A stretch of DNA of 64,000 nucleotides from Lachnospiraceae bacterium. GTDB lineage: Bacteria; Bacillota_A; Clostridia; Lachnospirales; Lachnospiraceae. Both the position numbers and the translations under genes were made by a program. The notes beneath the pieces are model-generated. The model worked only from the letters and a program-made list of their open reading frames with translations, searched no databases and was not told the DNA's origin. Below, piece after piece: positions 8,162 to 16,845 of the stretch. Location: assembly GCA_009911175.1 (NCBI GenBank), contig QXWX01000017.1, positions 1 through 64,000 on the forward strand. The letters run 5' to 3'. Position 1 is the first letter of the stretch; every line of letters begins with the position of its first letter.

Positions 8162-9793
8162 CTATGCCCCTTCTTTAAGATCCACACAGATCCGCACATT
8201 CGAACACCGAATGTCTTTCCGTTCCCCGTTTTCATTTCGGATCCCCGCAAAGGTCACTGTCCCGGCCTTTTCCAGGCGTTCCACCCGAATCCGCTGTACA
8301 TCCGACAGCTCCGGATTTTCCTCGGTCAGCTGCAGCAGCATCTCATTGAGCTGAAATTCCTCCTGCTGGTCCTGGATGAACTGGCTCCGTTCCTTTCGCA
8401 GCACATCCAGCTCCATTTCCCGGTTCCTGATCAGCTCCACCATGATCTCCTTGAAGATCTCCACATTGGGGATCAGCCGGTCACGGAACTCCACCTGTTC
8501 CCGAGTCCGCTCCTCCACCTGTTCCAGAGTGATCTCCCCCTTCTCCGCGCGGACAGCTTGCTCCAGCAGTACGGTCAGGCTCTGCTCATAGCGTTTCAGC
8601 TTTTCCCTCCGGAGGCGTTCCTGTTCCCGCTCCCATGCTTCCTCGTCAAAATCAATCGTTTCCCGGGTATCCTCCTCTGTCTGTCTGCGCACCGGGCGCT
8701 GCAGCTGGAACGCCTTGTTCAGGTTGTAGACCTTCTCCGCGTCCTGATTGAACAGGGGCCGCAGGAAATATTCCAGCTCCTCCAGAGCGGCCGGATTTTC
8801 CAGAAGCTTATCATATAATTCTGTCCGCAGGGAAAAACGCCGGATCAGCGACATCCGGGTCAGGTCTTCCAGCTCCCGGGTGTACAATGCTTTTAAATCC
8901 AAATGGCTCCCCAGGATCTTCTGGTGTTCGTCAATGGCGCGGTTCAGATACCACTCGATCTCCCGCAGATGCCGGAGTTTTTCCTCCTCCTTCGGGCTGA
9001 GCCGCCGGACATTGATGTTGGTCTCTTCCAGCTCCTGCACGCGGCTTTTTACCATTTCCCGATAATTCTGAAATTTTTTCTTGGTATCGTCGATAGTCTC
9101 CAGATTTTCATGAAGGATCTGCTCGTAGTCACGAACCGAATAATTCAATGCATTTCTCCGGATCTTCCCCATCGCTTCCTGGATCTTCTGGAGCTGGATC
9201 CGAAGCAGGTTAAATACGTTCTTGATCTCATCCGCGGCTTTGTCATAGCTCTGCTTTTCCAGGTGCATCTGGAAGATCATCTCATGGATGGTCAGCTTCA
9301 TATTATTCTCGATTTCCAGGGTTGCCAGTAAAAGATTGTACCCGTCATCCGTAAGGTAATAAGACGTGCGCTTGAAATCCTGATCCACATAGACGATCCT
9401 GTTCGCCACGTAGCTGATGTGCATGCTCTGATATGCGTTCTCTTCGAAGTCATAGCCGTCAAAATGCATGGCCCTTCCCTCGTTGGAAAGGATCACATTG
9501 ACGATAAAATCCCCCAGTCCGCGGCAGTCCTCGTAGGACATGTCTTTCCGGAAATACTGGACGTTGATCGCGTCGATATAGGCGCCGATATCGTCCATGG
9601 TACAGTTCTCCTCCTTCAGCGACTGCTCCATGATGTAGAGCATCACGGCGAAGATCAGGTTGAACTGCTCGTCCGTTTTCTGAAATCCGCGCTGCTTCCA
9701 GGTCGTTTTCTGCAGGCTGTTCTGGATCAGGACCGTGTACAGCCCAACATTTTTCATCCTTCTCGGAAAATGCTTTAAAAATTCATACTGCAT
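8162..9793 (-). CDS. jetA: Wadjet JetA: kleisin-like subunit
   Basis: A 543-residue protein at the JetA position. It has N-terminal winged-helix-like segments (about 1-180), a long helical and coiled region (about 190-330) and a C-terminal charged region (about 380-543), consistent with a MukF/MksF-type kleisin linking the two JetC heads. I recall this family as DUF5716, associated with type III Wadjet. AGAGGA precedes the ATG. The downstream jetB start follows within about 60 bases. Family call is fairly sure; the subtype is from memory. Confidence 0.87.
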   Translation of the reverse strand: MQYEFLKHFPRRMKNVGLYTVLIQNSLQKTTWKQRGFQKTDEQFNLIFAVMLYIMEQSLKEENCTMDDIGAYIDAINVQYFRKDMSYEDCRGLGDFIVNVILSNEGRAMHFDGYDFEENAYQSMHISYVANRIVYVDQDFKRTSYYLTDDGYNLLLATLEIENNMKLTIHEMIFQMHLEKQSYDKAADEIKNVFNLLRIQLQKIQEAMGKIRRNALNYSVRDYEQILHENLETIDDTKKKFQNYREMVKSRVQELEETNINVRRLSPKEEEKLRHLREIEWYLNRAIDEHQKILGSHLDLKALYTRELEDLTRMSLIRRFSLRTELYDKLLENPAALEELEYFLRPLFNQDAEKVYNLNKAFQLQRPVRRQTEEDTRETIDFDEEAWEREQERLRREKLKRYEQSLTVLLEQAVRAEKGEITLEQVEERTREQVEFRDRLIPNVEIFKEIMVELIRNREMELDVLRKERSQFIQDQQEEFQLNEMLLQLTEENPELSDVQRIRVERLEKAGTVTFAGIRNENGERKDIRCSNVRICVDLKEGA

Positions 9794-9875
9794 CTGATGA
9801 TTCCTCTTTTATAAAAATCAGTATTATTCACGGTGTCTTACCTTGCCGCAAGGCATCCGGCCAATAAAGCGGCGG

Positions 9876-10856
9876 TTAAAAGTCTGAAATATTCAATATT
9901 TCCTGCGGAATATACTTCCCCTCTTCCAGGATCCGGCGCATGGCTCCCGCATATTCCGGTGTAAAATGCGAAAAGAACGCCTCCCGGATATTCCGGTTCT
10001 GCATTTCCTTCGTCTCCGGCAGGTCTTCCCTCTGTCCGGCCTTTTTCATCATGGCCTCATATGCCGGAACGAAGGGGAGGATCTCTCGGGAATCCCGGCA
10101 GAGCTCCGCCAGGCTTTCATAGATCCCGATCCCCTCGTAGTCCAGGTCCCCGAAATAGAAGATCCGGTTTCCCTCCGCCTTCATATAGGACTCCACACAG
10201 AGTTCGAAGTCCTGAAAGGATCTCCAGATCCTTTTCCCCGCGCCGTAGATCAGTGTTTTGATCCGCTCCCCCAGGATCGTTTCATTTCCCCCCTGCAAAT
10301 GCCGGCGCATACTGTAGAAGGTGTCCTTATTTTCCAGGATCAGCAGATTCTGGGGCACGTCCCTGGTATGGGAATAGTAAGAAAGCGGCTCCGAAGTCCC
10401 GTACACATTTAGCAGATCCAACTCCAGCCCGCAGCGCTTCAAAATCTTTTTTCCCTGCTCCCGGGACAGAAATTTTTCCCGGTTCCAGATCTCGAAGCTG
10501 CGCTCATTGACCGATTCCTGATGTTCCAAAAGCTCCCGCCGTTCTTTCAGATAGGTGTTCAGCAGCAGGACCCATTTCCTGTCCTGCTCGTAGATGGAAA
10601 GGTGATTTAGATAATAATCCACGGAAAGAAGCGGGACAAGCTGATACATCAGCTCTTCCCGCAGCTCTTCATAATTCTTCTGTGCCTCCGCAAGCCAGTA
10701 CTCCCGGTACAGGGCCGGTGTCTTGCCGTTGGTGCCGGACGCCTTCACCGGCCGGATTCTTCCGGAATCCAGCAGGCCGCAGATACGGCGGTACTGGCCG
10801 GCGTAGTTTTCATTTTGGTATGGTTTCAGTAATTGCTCCAGAGAGATTCGCTTCAC
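9876..10856 (-). CDS. jetD: Wadjet JetD: TOPRIM nuclease
   Basis: The 326-residue nuclease subunit that cuts plasmid DNA brought in by the JetABC loop extruder. A TOPRIM domain related to topoisomerase VI/Spo11 is visible: LLILENKDTF supplies the acidic residue E175, and YFGDLDYEGIGI supplies D237 and D239. An N-terminal arm (about 1-165) precedes it. Translation starts at GTG with AAGGAGG upstream. It is first in the operon, about 80 bp ahead of jetA, whereas the classical type I order has jetD last. The gene appears intact with all expected acidic residues. Confidence 0.92.
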   Translation of the reverse strand: MKRISLEQLLKPYQNENYAGQYRRICGLLDSGRIRPVKASGTNGKTPALYREYWLAEAQKNYEELREELMYQLVPLLSVDYYLNHLSIYEQDRKWVLLLNTYLKERRELLEHQESVNERSFEIWNREKFLSREQGKKILKRCGLELDLLNVYGTSEPLSYYSHTRDVPQNLLILENKDTFYSMRRHLQGGNETILGERIKTLIYGAGKRIWRSFQDFELCVESYMKAEGNRIFYFGDLDYEGIGIYESLAELCRDSREILPFVPAYEAMMKKAGQREDLPETKEMQNRNIREAFFSHFTPEYAGAMRRILEEGKYIPQEILNISDF

Positions 10857-10933
10857 CGGCCGCCTCCTTCCCGATTTACCCTAGTACAGCATCCGGCCCA
10901 GCTCATAAGTTCAATTTCCGGCTGGATGGCACA

Positions 10934-12298
10934 CTAAAGCTCATCGTAAAATTTGTATCCGCTCCGGCTGTATTCTTTCACATAGCACAGCGCCCTTTCC
11001 GCCTTCTGGTAGGTCGAGTCATCCATCCCGGCAGGGGAGAATGCGATCCCGGTGCTGATCGTCACCTTTGGGAACCCGTCCCTGGTCTTCCCAAGCTCCG
11101 TACCGATGGAAACGAGCTTATTGATGATCGCGTCTTTGAGCTCCGGAGTAATGTCTGTCATGATCACGGCAAATTCATCCCCGCCGATACGCGCGATATA
11201 GTCGCTGGTTCGGAACTGATCCTGCAGGATCTTTGCCACCTTCTTCAGAACCAAATCTCCGGTATCGCGGCCGTATCCGTCATTGATCTTTCTATATTCA
11301 TCCACATCCATCAGGAGCAGCGCCACCGGGGTCGTACCGGACTTCATGATCTCACGCAGCCGGTCAAAGGAATCCCGGTTGGAGATTCCGGTGAGCGTGT
11401 CATGCTCGGCTTTGTAGCGCAGCAGTTCCTGACTGGTCGCATTGGCCTCGAAAATGTCGTTATAGGTCAGAGCAAGATACCGGAACTCGTAGGAACCGAC
11501 GGCCTCCATCAGCCGGCCTTCTTTGATACAGCTGATGAAATGCCGCAGCGGCCGCATGACCAGCGCGATGATCATAATGAACACCAGGAGATTCAGTACA
11601 AACAGGATGCTGATATACCCTCTCTGCTGCGTGATCATGCTCTGCAGGGATTCCACGCTGACTGCCTGTCTCTGCCCGGTTTCCGCCACAATATCATCCA
11701 GAAACAGACCGATGTCCTCCATGATCCCTGCCTTGGCTTCCTGATAGGCATCGTTGAACACCATATCCTGGCCCTTACTGAGCATCTCCTCCGCAGAAAG
11801 CTCGCTGTCCTCCGCCGTAAGCTGGATATCCTTTACTTCTCCGGGAAGGTTCTTCTCGGCTGCCCCTTTTGCAGAGGAGACCAGCTTCATCGCATAAAGC
11901 TCTCTGGAGATCAATTTGTTGGAATTGAAAAGTGCTGCCTCCAGGTATTCACTCGCTTTCTGGCTGAAGGAAAACTTGCCGAGCTCGTCCAGAGCCCTCT
12001 CCCGGCGCCTTGTCTCGTTCACTTCCTTCAGATAGGCGTCTATATACTGGAGGTCCGAAGTAACAGCGTACAGCCGCGCCTCCTCCGTAAGATAATCGGA
12101 GCCCTCCCGTACAAGCGCCGCGTTTTTTTCGCAGGCGATATAGTCGTTGGTTGCGGCGATCAGCTCGTCATACCGGAGAGAAACCTGTATCGTCGCGTAA
12201 ATGACCAATATATATAATACACATGCCATCAAGATCATCACGCCGTTGATGGTGCGGATCCTGATACCTTTGACCGTTTTCTGCTTTTCGATTTCCAT
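10934..12298 (-). CDS. Membrane diguanylate cyclase (GGDEF)
   Basis: Probably makes cyclic di-GMP from two GTP. Transmembrane helices lie at about 18-40 and 229-250 and bracket a roughly 190-residue extracytoplasmic helical sensor region. The GGDEF domain occupies about 295-454 with intact GGDEF (372-376). RTSD (363-366) sits five residues before it and is a good inhibitory I-site, so product feedback is expected. No EAL or HD-GYP domain is fused. The gene lies between the glp-type operon and jetD, 77 bp from the latter, in the same direction, so readthrough into jet is possible but unproven. Confidence 0.92.
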   Translation of the reverse strand: MEIEKQKTVKGIRIRTINGVMILMACVLYILVIYATIQVSLRYDELIAATNDYIACEKNAALVREGSDYLTEEARLYAVTSDLQYIDAYLKEVNETRRRERALDELGKFSFSQKASEYLEAALFNSNKLISRELYAMKLVSSAKGAAEKNLPGEVKDIQLTAEDSELSAEEMLSKGQDMVFNDAYQEAKAGIMEDIGLFLDDIVAETGQRQAVSVESLQSMITQQRGYISILFVLNLLVFIMIIALVMRPLRHFISCIKEGRLMEAVGSYEFRYLALTYNDIFEANATSQELLRYKAEHDTLTGISNRDSFDRLREIMKSGTTPVALLLMDVDEYRKINDGYGRDTGDLVLKKVAKILQDQFRTSDYIARIGGDEFAVIMTDITPELKDAIINKLVSIGTELGKTRDGFPKVTISTGIAFSPAGMDDSTYQKAERALCYVKEYSRSGYKFYDEL

Positions 12299-12333
12299 AG
12301 CATTTCCCCCTTTATTTTGGAAACAATCAATTT

Positions 12334-12362
12334 ATTATAACAGATTTTTGGGGAAAATGTGT
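12334..12362 (-). promoter_or_regulatory. Candidate promoter of the GGDEF gene
   Basis: TATAAT on the minus strand (12334-12339) lies about 36 bases before the start codon, with a poor TTACAC-like -35 about 19 bases further up. The sequence is AT-rich and unlike the surrounding coding DNA. Weak call. Confidence 0.35.
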
Positions 12363-12370
12363 AAAAAATT

Positions 12371-12742
12371 TCACACAAAAGCCGGAACTTCCTTCGTTGC
12401 TACAATATCAACCCCTGTTCCGGCAATATCTGCCGCGATCACGTCCCCGATATGAACCGGCGCCTTGACGCAGACACCCCGGAGGCTGTCCACGCATTCC
12501 GCCATCTTATCTTTGGGAATGTCGGCTTTCGTTTTCACGGAAACCATCTCCAGCGTACCGCCTTCTACCTTTACGGTGGAGGTCACGATCCTTGTCGGAT
12601 CCGTCACTTCTTTTCTGGCGTAGTCTTCCCCGCGCTTACAGGTGTGGCCTGTCACACCGGTGATCTCTCCCGCGCCGTCCATTTCTACTGTCACCGCACA
12701 CCCCATGGGGCAGCCAATACAGGTCAGTTCTGTCTTCTTCAT
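12371..12742 (-). CDS. DUF1667 protein of the glycerol-3-phosphate oxidoreductase operon
   Basis: A 123-residue protein with a cysteine-rich N-terminal motif CIGCPMGC (8-15) and a further HTCKRG, suggesting a metal or iron-sulphur site. DUF1667 proteins are regularly encoded after a GlpA-like protein and a second FAD oxidoreductase in Clostridia. It starts 3 bases after the stop of the preceding gene, with its ribosome-binding site inside that gene, so translation is coupled. The role is presumably an electron-transfer partner; this is inferred from context. Confidence 0.88.
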   Translation of the reverse strand: MKKTELTCIGCPMGCAVTVEMDGAGEITGVTGHTCKRGEDYARKEVTDPTRIVTSTVKVEGGTLEMVSVKTKADIPKDKMAECVDSLRGVCVKAPVHIGDVIAADIAGTGVDIVATKEVPAFV

Positions 12743-12745
12743 CGC

Positions 12746-14014
12746 TTATGCCTCCTCAATCTTCACAGTGATCTGCGCAAGTCCCTCATGTTCCCGGAGC
12801 TGCTGCTTTTTCAGCAGGATCTCCTCCATCTCGCCGGGCGCCATGACCGGGCGCTTCCTGTGCAGGATCCGCTCCTCATCCAGATACGCGCTGACATAAC
12901 ACCCGGAATAGACCGCCCCCACGCGGAAACGAACCTTTAACTGCTCTTCCATCTTGTCTATACGGATATGGGACGGCACCGTATAGCGGACGCCGCCTGT
13001 CGGTACGATGGGAACCTCTTTTTCCGCAGAGTCCATATCCGCGGCTTCCAAAACATATCTGGCCGCATTTTTTCCGGCCGCCGCCGCTTCCTCGGACACG
13101 AAGTCTACCAGGTCATGAACGTGAAGCACGTTTCCGCAGGCAAATACGCCAGGGATATTGGTTTCCAGGCTTTCGTTGACCACCGGGCCGCTGGTCACCG
13201 GGGAGAGCTCCACGCCGGCTTCCTTGGACAGTTCATTTTCCGGGATCAGGCCCACCGAGAGCAGCAGGGTATCACAGGAATAGTATTCTTCGGTGCCCGG
13301 AATCGGTTTTCCCTTCCCGTCCACCTGGGCAAGCGTGATCCCCTTTACCCGCTCCTTTCCATCAATATCAATGACCGTATGGCTGAGCTTTAACGGAATC
13401 CCGAAGTCGTCCAGGCACTGCACGATGTTTCGTTTCAGGCCGCCGGAGTAGGGCATCAGTTCCGCTACCACCTTCACCTTCGCCCCTTCCAGGGTCATAC
13501 GCCTTGCCATGATCAGGCCGATATCGCCGGATCCAAGGATCACGACTTCCCGGCCTGGCATAAAGCCTTCCATATTGACCAGGCGCTGCGCCGTTCCCGC
13601 GGAATAGATCCCTGCCGGACGGAAGCCCGGGATGTTCAGAGCGCCCCGGGGCCGTTCCCTGCAGCCCATAGCAAGGATCACGGACCTGGCCTGAAGCTCC
13701 TGCAGTCCCTCCTCCCGGTTCATGATGGTAACCTTCTTATCCCGTGAAATATCCAGCACCATGGTATTTAATTTATATGGAATCTCCAGCTCCTTTACGC
13801 GGTCGATAAAGCGCTGCGCGTATTCGGGACCTGTCAGCTCTTCCTTGAAGGTGTGAAGGCCGAATCCGTTGTGAATGCACTGGTTCAAGATTCCTCCCAG
13901 TTCCTTGTCCCGCTCCAGTATGATCATATTTTCAATTCCGTTTTTTCTGGCTGCTTCCGCCGCGGCAAGGCCGGCCGGACCGCCGCCCACGATCACCAGA
14001 TCATAATTCTTCAT
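12746..14014 (-). CDS. NAD(P)/FAD-dependent oxidoreductase (glp operon)
   Basis: A 422-residue flavoprotein with an N-terminal FAD-binding GGGPAGLAAAE, a central second nucleotide site (VVILGSGDIGLIMARRM) and a C-terminal ATG-type motif region GVFACGNVLHVHDLVD. It resembles thioredoxin-reductase-like pyridine nucleotide oxidoreductases. A conserved Cys is in GGILNQC. It lies between the GlpA-like and DUF1667 genes with gaps of 22 and 3 bases, so the three most likely form one enzyme that moves electrons from glycerol-3-phosphate to NAD or a carrier. That reaction is inferred from the operon. Confidence 0.87.
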   Translation of the reverse strand: MKNYDLVIVGGGPAGLAAAEAARKNGIENMIILERDKELGGILNQCIHNGFGLHTFKEELTGPEYAQRFIDRVKELEIPYKLNTMVLDISRDKKVTIMNREEGLQELQARSVILAMGCRERPRGALNIPGFRPAGIYSAGTAQRLVNMEGFMPGREVVILGSGDIGLIMARRMTLEGAKVKVVAELMPYSGGLKRNIVQCLDDFGIPLKLSHTVIDIDGKERVKGITLAQVDGKGKPIPGTEEYYSCDTLLLSVGLIPENELSKEAGVELSPVTSGPVVNESLETNIPGVFACGNVLHVHDLVDFVSEEAAAAGKNAARYVLEAADMDSAEKEVPIVPTGGVRYTVPSHIRIDKMEEQLKVRFRVGAVYSGCYVSAYLDEERILHRKRPVMAPGEMEEILLKKQQLREHEGLAQITVKIEEA

Positions 14015-14036
14015 GGTTTTCCCTCCTGAATAGTAT

Positions 14037-15470
14037 TTAAATTTCTTTATTCTTTCCTACGATCAATCCGGAGCCTCTTCCGCACTTCGTAATTTCCGAC
14101 ATATCCAGATCCAGCTCCCTTGCCAGAATCTCCATGGTCCTCGGCGAGCAGAAGCCGGACTGGCATCTTCCCATTCCCGCGCGTGTACGCCGTTTTACCC
14201 CGTCCAGCGACCTGGCTCCCAGGGGTCTGTGGATGGCATCCAGGATTTCCCCTTCCGTCACCTTTTCACAGCGGCAGATGATATTTCCGTAAGCCGGGTT
14301 CTCTTTGATCAGGGCGTTCCGTTCCTCAGCGGATAATGTCTTCGGATCCAGGATCCCTTTTCTTTCCGCCTTATAGTCTGCCTTTTGGACCGGGCGCAGG
14401 ATATTGACCACAATCTCTTTTACATATTCCCCCACCGCCGGAGAACTTGCCAGTCCCGGCGACTCGATTCCCGCACAGTCTACAAAGCCTTTCGCATCCT
14501 TCAGCTCTTCTATGATAAACTCCCCTCGGTGCTCATGGGCGCGCAGTCCCGCAAAGGAGGTGATCACCTGGCGAATGGGGATGTTTTTCACGGACCTTGC
14601 GGATTTGCTGATCACCTGGTCCAGCCCGTCCCGGGTGGTCGCCGTTGCTTCTCTGTCCTCCTGCTCAATAGCCGTAGGTCCGACGATGATATTTCCATGG
14701 ACCGTGGGAGATACCAGCACGCCCTTGCCGTATTTGCCGGGGAGCTGGAAAATGGTCCTGGAGACCAGATCGCCCGCGGTCTTGTCCAGCAGGCAGTAAT
14801 CCCCCCGCCTGGGCGTGATATGGATGTGGTCCGCACTGACCATATTATGGAATCGATCCGCATGGACGCCGGCCGCATTGACTACGACCTTCGTCTCCAG
14901 GGGACCGTTTTCCGTAAGCAGACGGTAGCCGCCGTCTATTTTTTCAATCTCCTGTACTTCTGTGTCAAACCGGAATTCCACTCCGTTTTCACAGGCATTT
15001 TCCGCATACGCGATATTCAGCAGGAAGGGGCAGATCACCCCCGCGGAAGGCGCCCACAGGGCCGCTGTCACTTCATCTGCCAGGTTTGGCTCCATGGCAT
15101 GGGTTTCTTCCCGGTTCAGGATCTTTAAACCCTCCACTCCGTTTGCAATGCCCTGGTCATACAATTCCTGCAGCAGCTCCTGATCTTCCTCCTCCCGGCA
15201 GACTACCAGGGAGCCGCAGGGGTTGAACGGCACATCCAGTTCCTTCGCCACCTGAGGCATCATCTTGTTGCCCCGCACGTTCAGCTTCGCCATCAGGGAT
15301 CCTGGTTTCGCGTCGTAGCCTGCATGCACGATCGCGCTGTTAGCCTTTGAGGTGCCGCAGCAAACATCCTCCCCCTTCTCCACCACACAGATCTTCAGAT
15401 CGTATGCGGACAGCGCTCTCGCAGACGCGGTGCCGGAAACTCCCGCACCAATAATCACAACATCATACAT
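14037..15470 (-). CDS. GlpA-like FAD-dependent glycerol-3-phosphate dehydrogenase with BFD iron-sulphur domain
   Basis: Probably oxidises glycerol-3-phosphate to dihydroxyacetone phosphate anaerobically. The DAO-type FAD fold begins MYDVVIIGAGVSGTASARA. The C-terminal 90 residues contain IICRCEKVTEGE and CQSGFCSP, a bacterioferritin-ferredoxin-like [2Fe-2S] domain as in GlpA. I chose the ATG at 15470 with GGAGG 8 bases before it, rather than 15488. It heads the three-gene operon and diverges from glpP. L-2-hydroxyglutarate oxidase-like enzymes are close relatives, but the glpP neighbour favours glycerol-3-phosphate. Confidence 0.85.
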   Translation of the reverse strand: MYDVVIIGAGVSGTASARALSAYDLKICVVEKGEDVCCGTSKANSAIVHAGYDAKPGSLMAKLNVRGNKMMPQVAKELDVPFNPCGSLVVCREEEDQELLQELYDQGIANGVEGLKILNREETHAMEPNLADEVTAALWAPSAGVICPFLLNIAYAENACENGVEFRFDTEVQEIEKIDGGYRLLTENGPLETKVVVNAAGVHADRFHNMVSADHIHITPRRGDYCLLDKTAGDLVSRTIFQLPGKYGKGVLVSPTVHGNIIVGPTAIEQEDREATATTRDGLDQVISKSARSVKNIPIRQVITSFAGLRAHEHRGEFIIEELKDAKGFVDCAGIESPGLASSPAVGEYVKEIVVNILRPVQKADYKAERKGILDPKTLSAEERNALIKENPAYGNIICRCEKVTEGEILDAIHRPLGARSLDGVKRRTRAGMGRCQSGFCSPRTMEILARELDLDMSEITKCGRGSGLIVGKNKEI

Positions 15471-15537
15471 CTTCTTTTCCTCCATCATTTCATGGGTTCA
15501 TCGCAAGCTGACTGGTCGGCGAAGTTTCCTATAGAGC

Positions 15538-15594
15538 AAAAAAGCCAGATGAAGAACAGACATATGATCTATATGCCTATTCCTTTCATCTGAC
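15538..15594 (-). terminator. Leader terminator of the glpA-like operon, candidate GlpP target
   Basis: On the minus strand GTCAGATGAA (15594-15585) pairs with TTCATCTGGC (15553-15544) over 9 of 10 bases and is followed by six T. It lies inside the leader, about 70 bases before the start codon, where it would stop transcription unless antiterminated. Its position beside glpP suggests GlpP control, as for B. subtilis glpD and glpFK. Confidence 0.65.
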
Positions 15595-15721
15595 TTTCTC
15601 TCCTCGCTCAAAGCCTGAATGAACTTTAACTTATGAAACTTGCAGCCATTCTGCCGGAAATATATGATCTGACAGAATGTTACCTCCATGATACTCACTA
15701 TCAACGAAATCTGCTGAATTT

Positions 15722-15750
15722 ATTCTAACACGGATTCCTTACAATTACAA
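15722..15750 (-). promoter_or_regulatory. Promoter of the glpA-like operon
   Basis: Minus-strand TTGTAA (15745-15750) and TAGAAT (15722-15727) with a 17-base spacer, back to back with the glpP promoter. It implies a leader of roughly 240 bases containing the terminator at 15538-15594. No gene is seen between 15471 and 15911; a 68-codon open frame there lies in the leader. Confidence 0.55.
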
Positions 15751-15772
15751 GTTGTCATTTTTTATTTTTTTA

Positions 15773-15801
15773 TTGCATTACGGAAACTGCTGTGCTACAC
15801 T
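15773..15801 (+). promoter_or_regulatory. Candidate promoter of glpP
   Basis: TTGCAT (15773-15778), 17-base spacer, TACACT (15796-15801). Moderate match only, but correctly placed ahead of the glpP leader hairpin. Confidence 0.45.
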
Positions 15802-15831
15802 AAATATAACGTTATTACCGGAGATTTTTGA

Positions 15832-15875
15832 GCAGGGAGGTATAGTTTCAAGAGCTATATGATGCCCTGTTTTTT
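15832..15875 (+). terminator. Leader terminator ahead of glpP
   Basis: CAGGG (15833-15837) pairs with CCCTG (15865-15869), with an inner TATAG/CTATA stem, then six T. It is upstream of the glpP coding region, so it is an attenuator candidate through which GlpP could control its own synthesis. Confidence 0.6.
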
Positions 15876-15911
15876 GTATGGAGGAAGGAATGGCAGAGGG
15901 AGGCACACAGC

Positions 15912-16481
15912 ATGGATGGAAAGGAACAGATCCGGGAGATCATTGAGGACACGCCGGTCATCATGGCCGTCAAGGATTGGGAAGGCGTCCGCCGATGTAC
16001 CGCGCAGGAGTCAAAGGTCGTTTTTATCCTGTTCGGGGATGTCTGCAGCATTGATGAGATTGTTAAAACGGTGAAGGATGCGGGGAAGATTGCAATCGTA
16101 CACATAGATCTGATCAGCGGATTGGGAAATAAAGAAATATCCGTAGATTTTATCCGGAAGGCCACCGAGGCGGATGGGATCATTTCCACAAAGCCGGCCA
16201 TGATCAAGCGTGGAAAAGAACTGGGCCTGTTTACGATCCTGCGGTTTTTTGTTCTGGATTCCATGGCCCTGGAGAATGTGATGAAGCAGGACGGAGCCTT
16301 TGCGGATATGATCGAGATCCTTCCGGGGATCATGCCGAAGGTGACCCGCCGCATCACGGAAAATCTGTCGATCCCGGTCATCTGCGGGGGGCTGATCTCG
16401 GATAAGGAGGATATCATCCATGCGCTGAACGCCGGGGCGGTGGCCATTTCCACAACCAATCCGGAGGCTTGGGGGATGTAA
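15912..16481 (+). CDS. glpP: GlpP, glycerol-3-phosphate-responsive antiterminator
   Basis: A 189-residue TIM-barrel RNA-binding regulator. Family hallmarks seen are PVIMAVKDWEG near the start, FGDVCSIDEIV, VHIDLISGLGNKEISVDFI, DGIISTKPAMIKRGKELG, EILPGIMPKV and a closing PVICGGLISDKEDI. GlpP bound to glycerol-3-phosphate prevents termination in leaders of glycerol genes. GGGAGG lies 8 bases before the ATG. It diverges from the glpA-like operon, which is its likely target, and both leaders contain terminator hairpins. Confidence 0.93.
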   Translation: MDGKEQIREIIEDTPVIMAVKDWEGVRRCTAQESKVVFILFGDVCSIDEIVKTVKDAGKIAIVHIDLISGLGNKEISVDFIRKATEADGIISTKPAMIKRGKELGLFTILRFFVLDSMALENVMKQDGAFADMIEILPGIMPKVTRRITENLSIPVICGGLISDKEDIIHALNAGAVAISTTNPEAWGM

Positions 16482-16573
16482 TAAAGCAAGATTAGTGGGG
16501 AGATTGACGGATTCAGTCAAATGCTATATACAAAAGCGTAAACAAAAGAAATCAGGAAGAGAGAAGCCGATAA

Positions 16574-16845
16574 ATGAGCCGATATAAAAAGATACGAGAA
16601 GATATATTGTCTGGAAAATCAGACAATAATATTTCGGAAGAAGATATGAAATTTTTTCTGTCAAAAATCGGAGCAATACACCGAAGGACAACTGGCTCTC
16701 ATTTTCAATATTGTATAGACGATATTCCTGAACTAATCAATATTCAGCCTAAGAATAGGAAGATTAGTCGTATCAGGTAAAACAAGTCAGAAATATCGTC
16801 AGCAAGTATAAACTTGGCGAAGGAGGACTCGAAGATGACATATAA
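16574..16845 (+). pseudogene. hicA: hicA toxin, frameshifted near its C terminus
   Basis: The open frame from 16574 encodes 68 residues of a clostridial HicA: an SDNNISEEDM start, the catalytic-type GSHFQY with the conserved His, and INIQPKNRKI. It then runs into SRIR and a stop at 16780. The family continues as PYQVKQVRNI; exactly YQVKQVRNIVSKYKLG is encoded in the next frame from 16771 and runs to a stop at 16845, overlapping the hicB start. A single base missing around 16769-16771 explains this. The toxin therefore lacks its last helix unless the base is a sequencing error. The HicB partner is intact. Confidence 0.8.

Noticed and set aside
15498..15704. 68-codon minus-strand open frame upstream of the glpA-like gene
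   Set aside because: It overlaps the leader terminator and has no family resemblance; better read as untranslated leader.
16814..16834. Longer hicB starting at TTG 16814
   Set aside because: GGAGG is 8 bases before the ATG at 16835, and the upstream codons belong to the 3' end of hicA.
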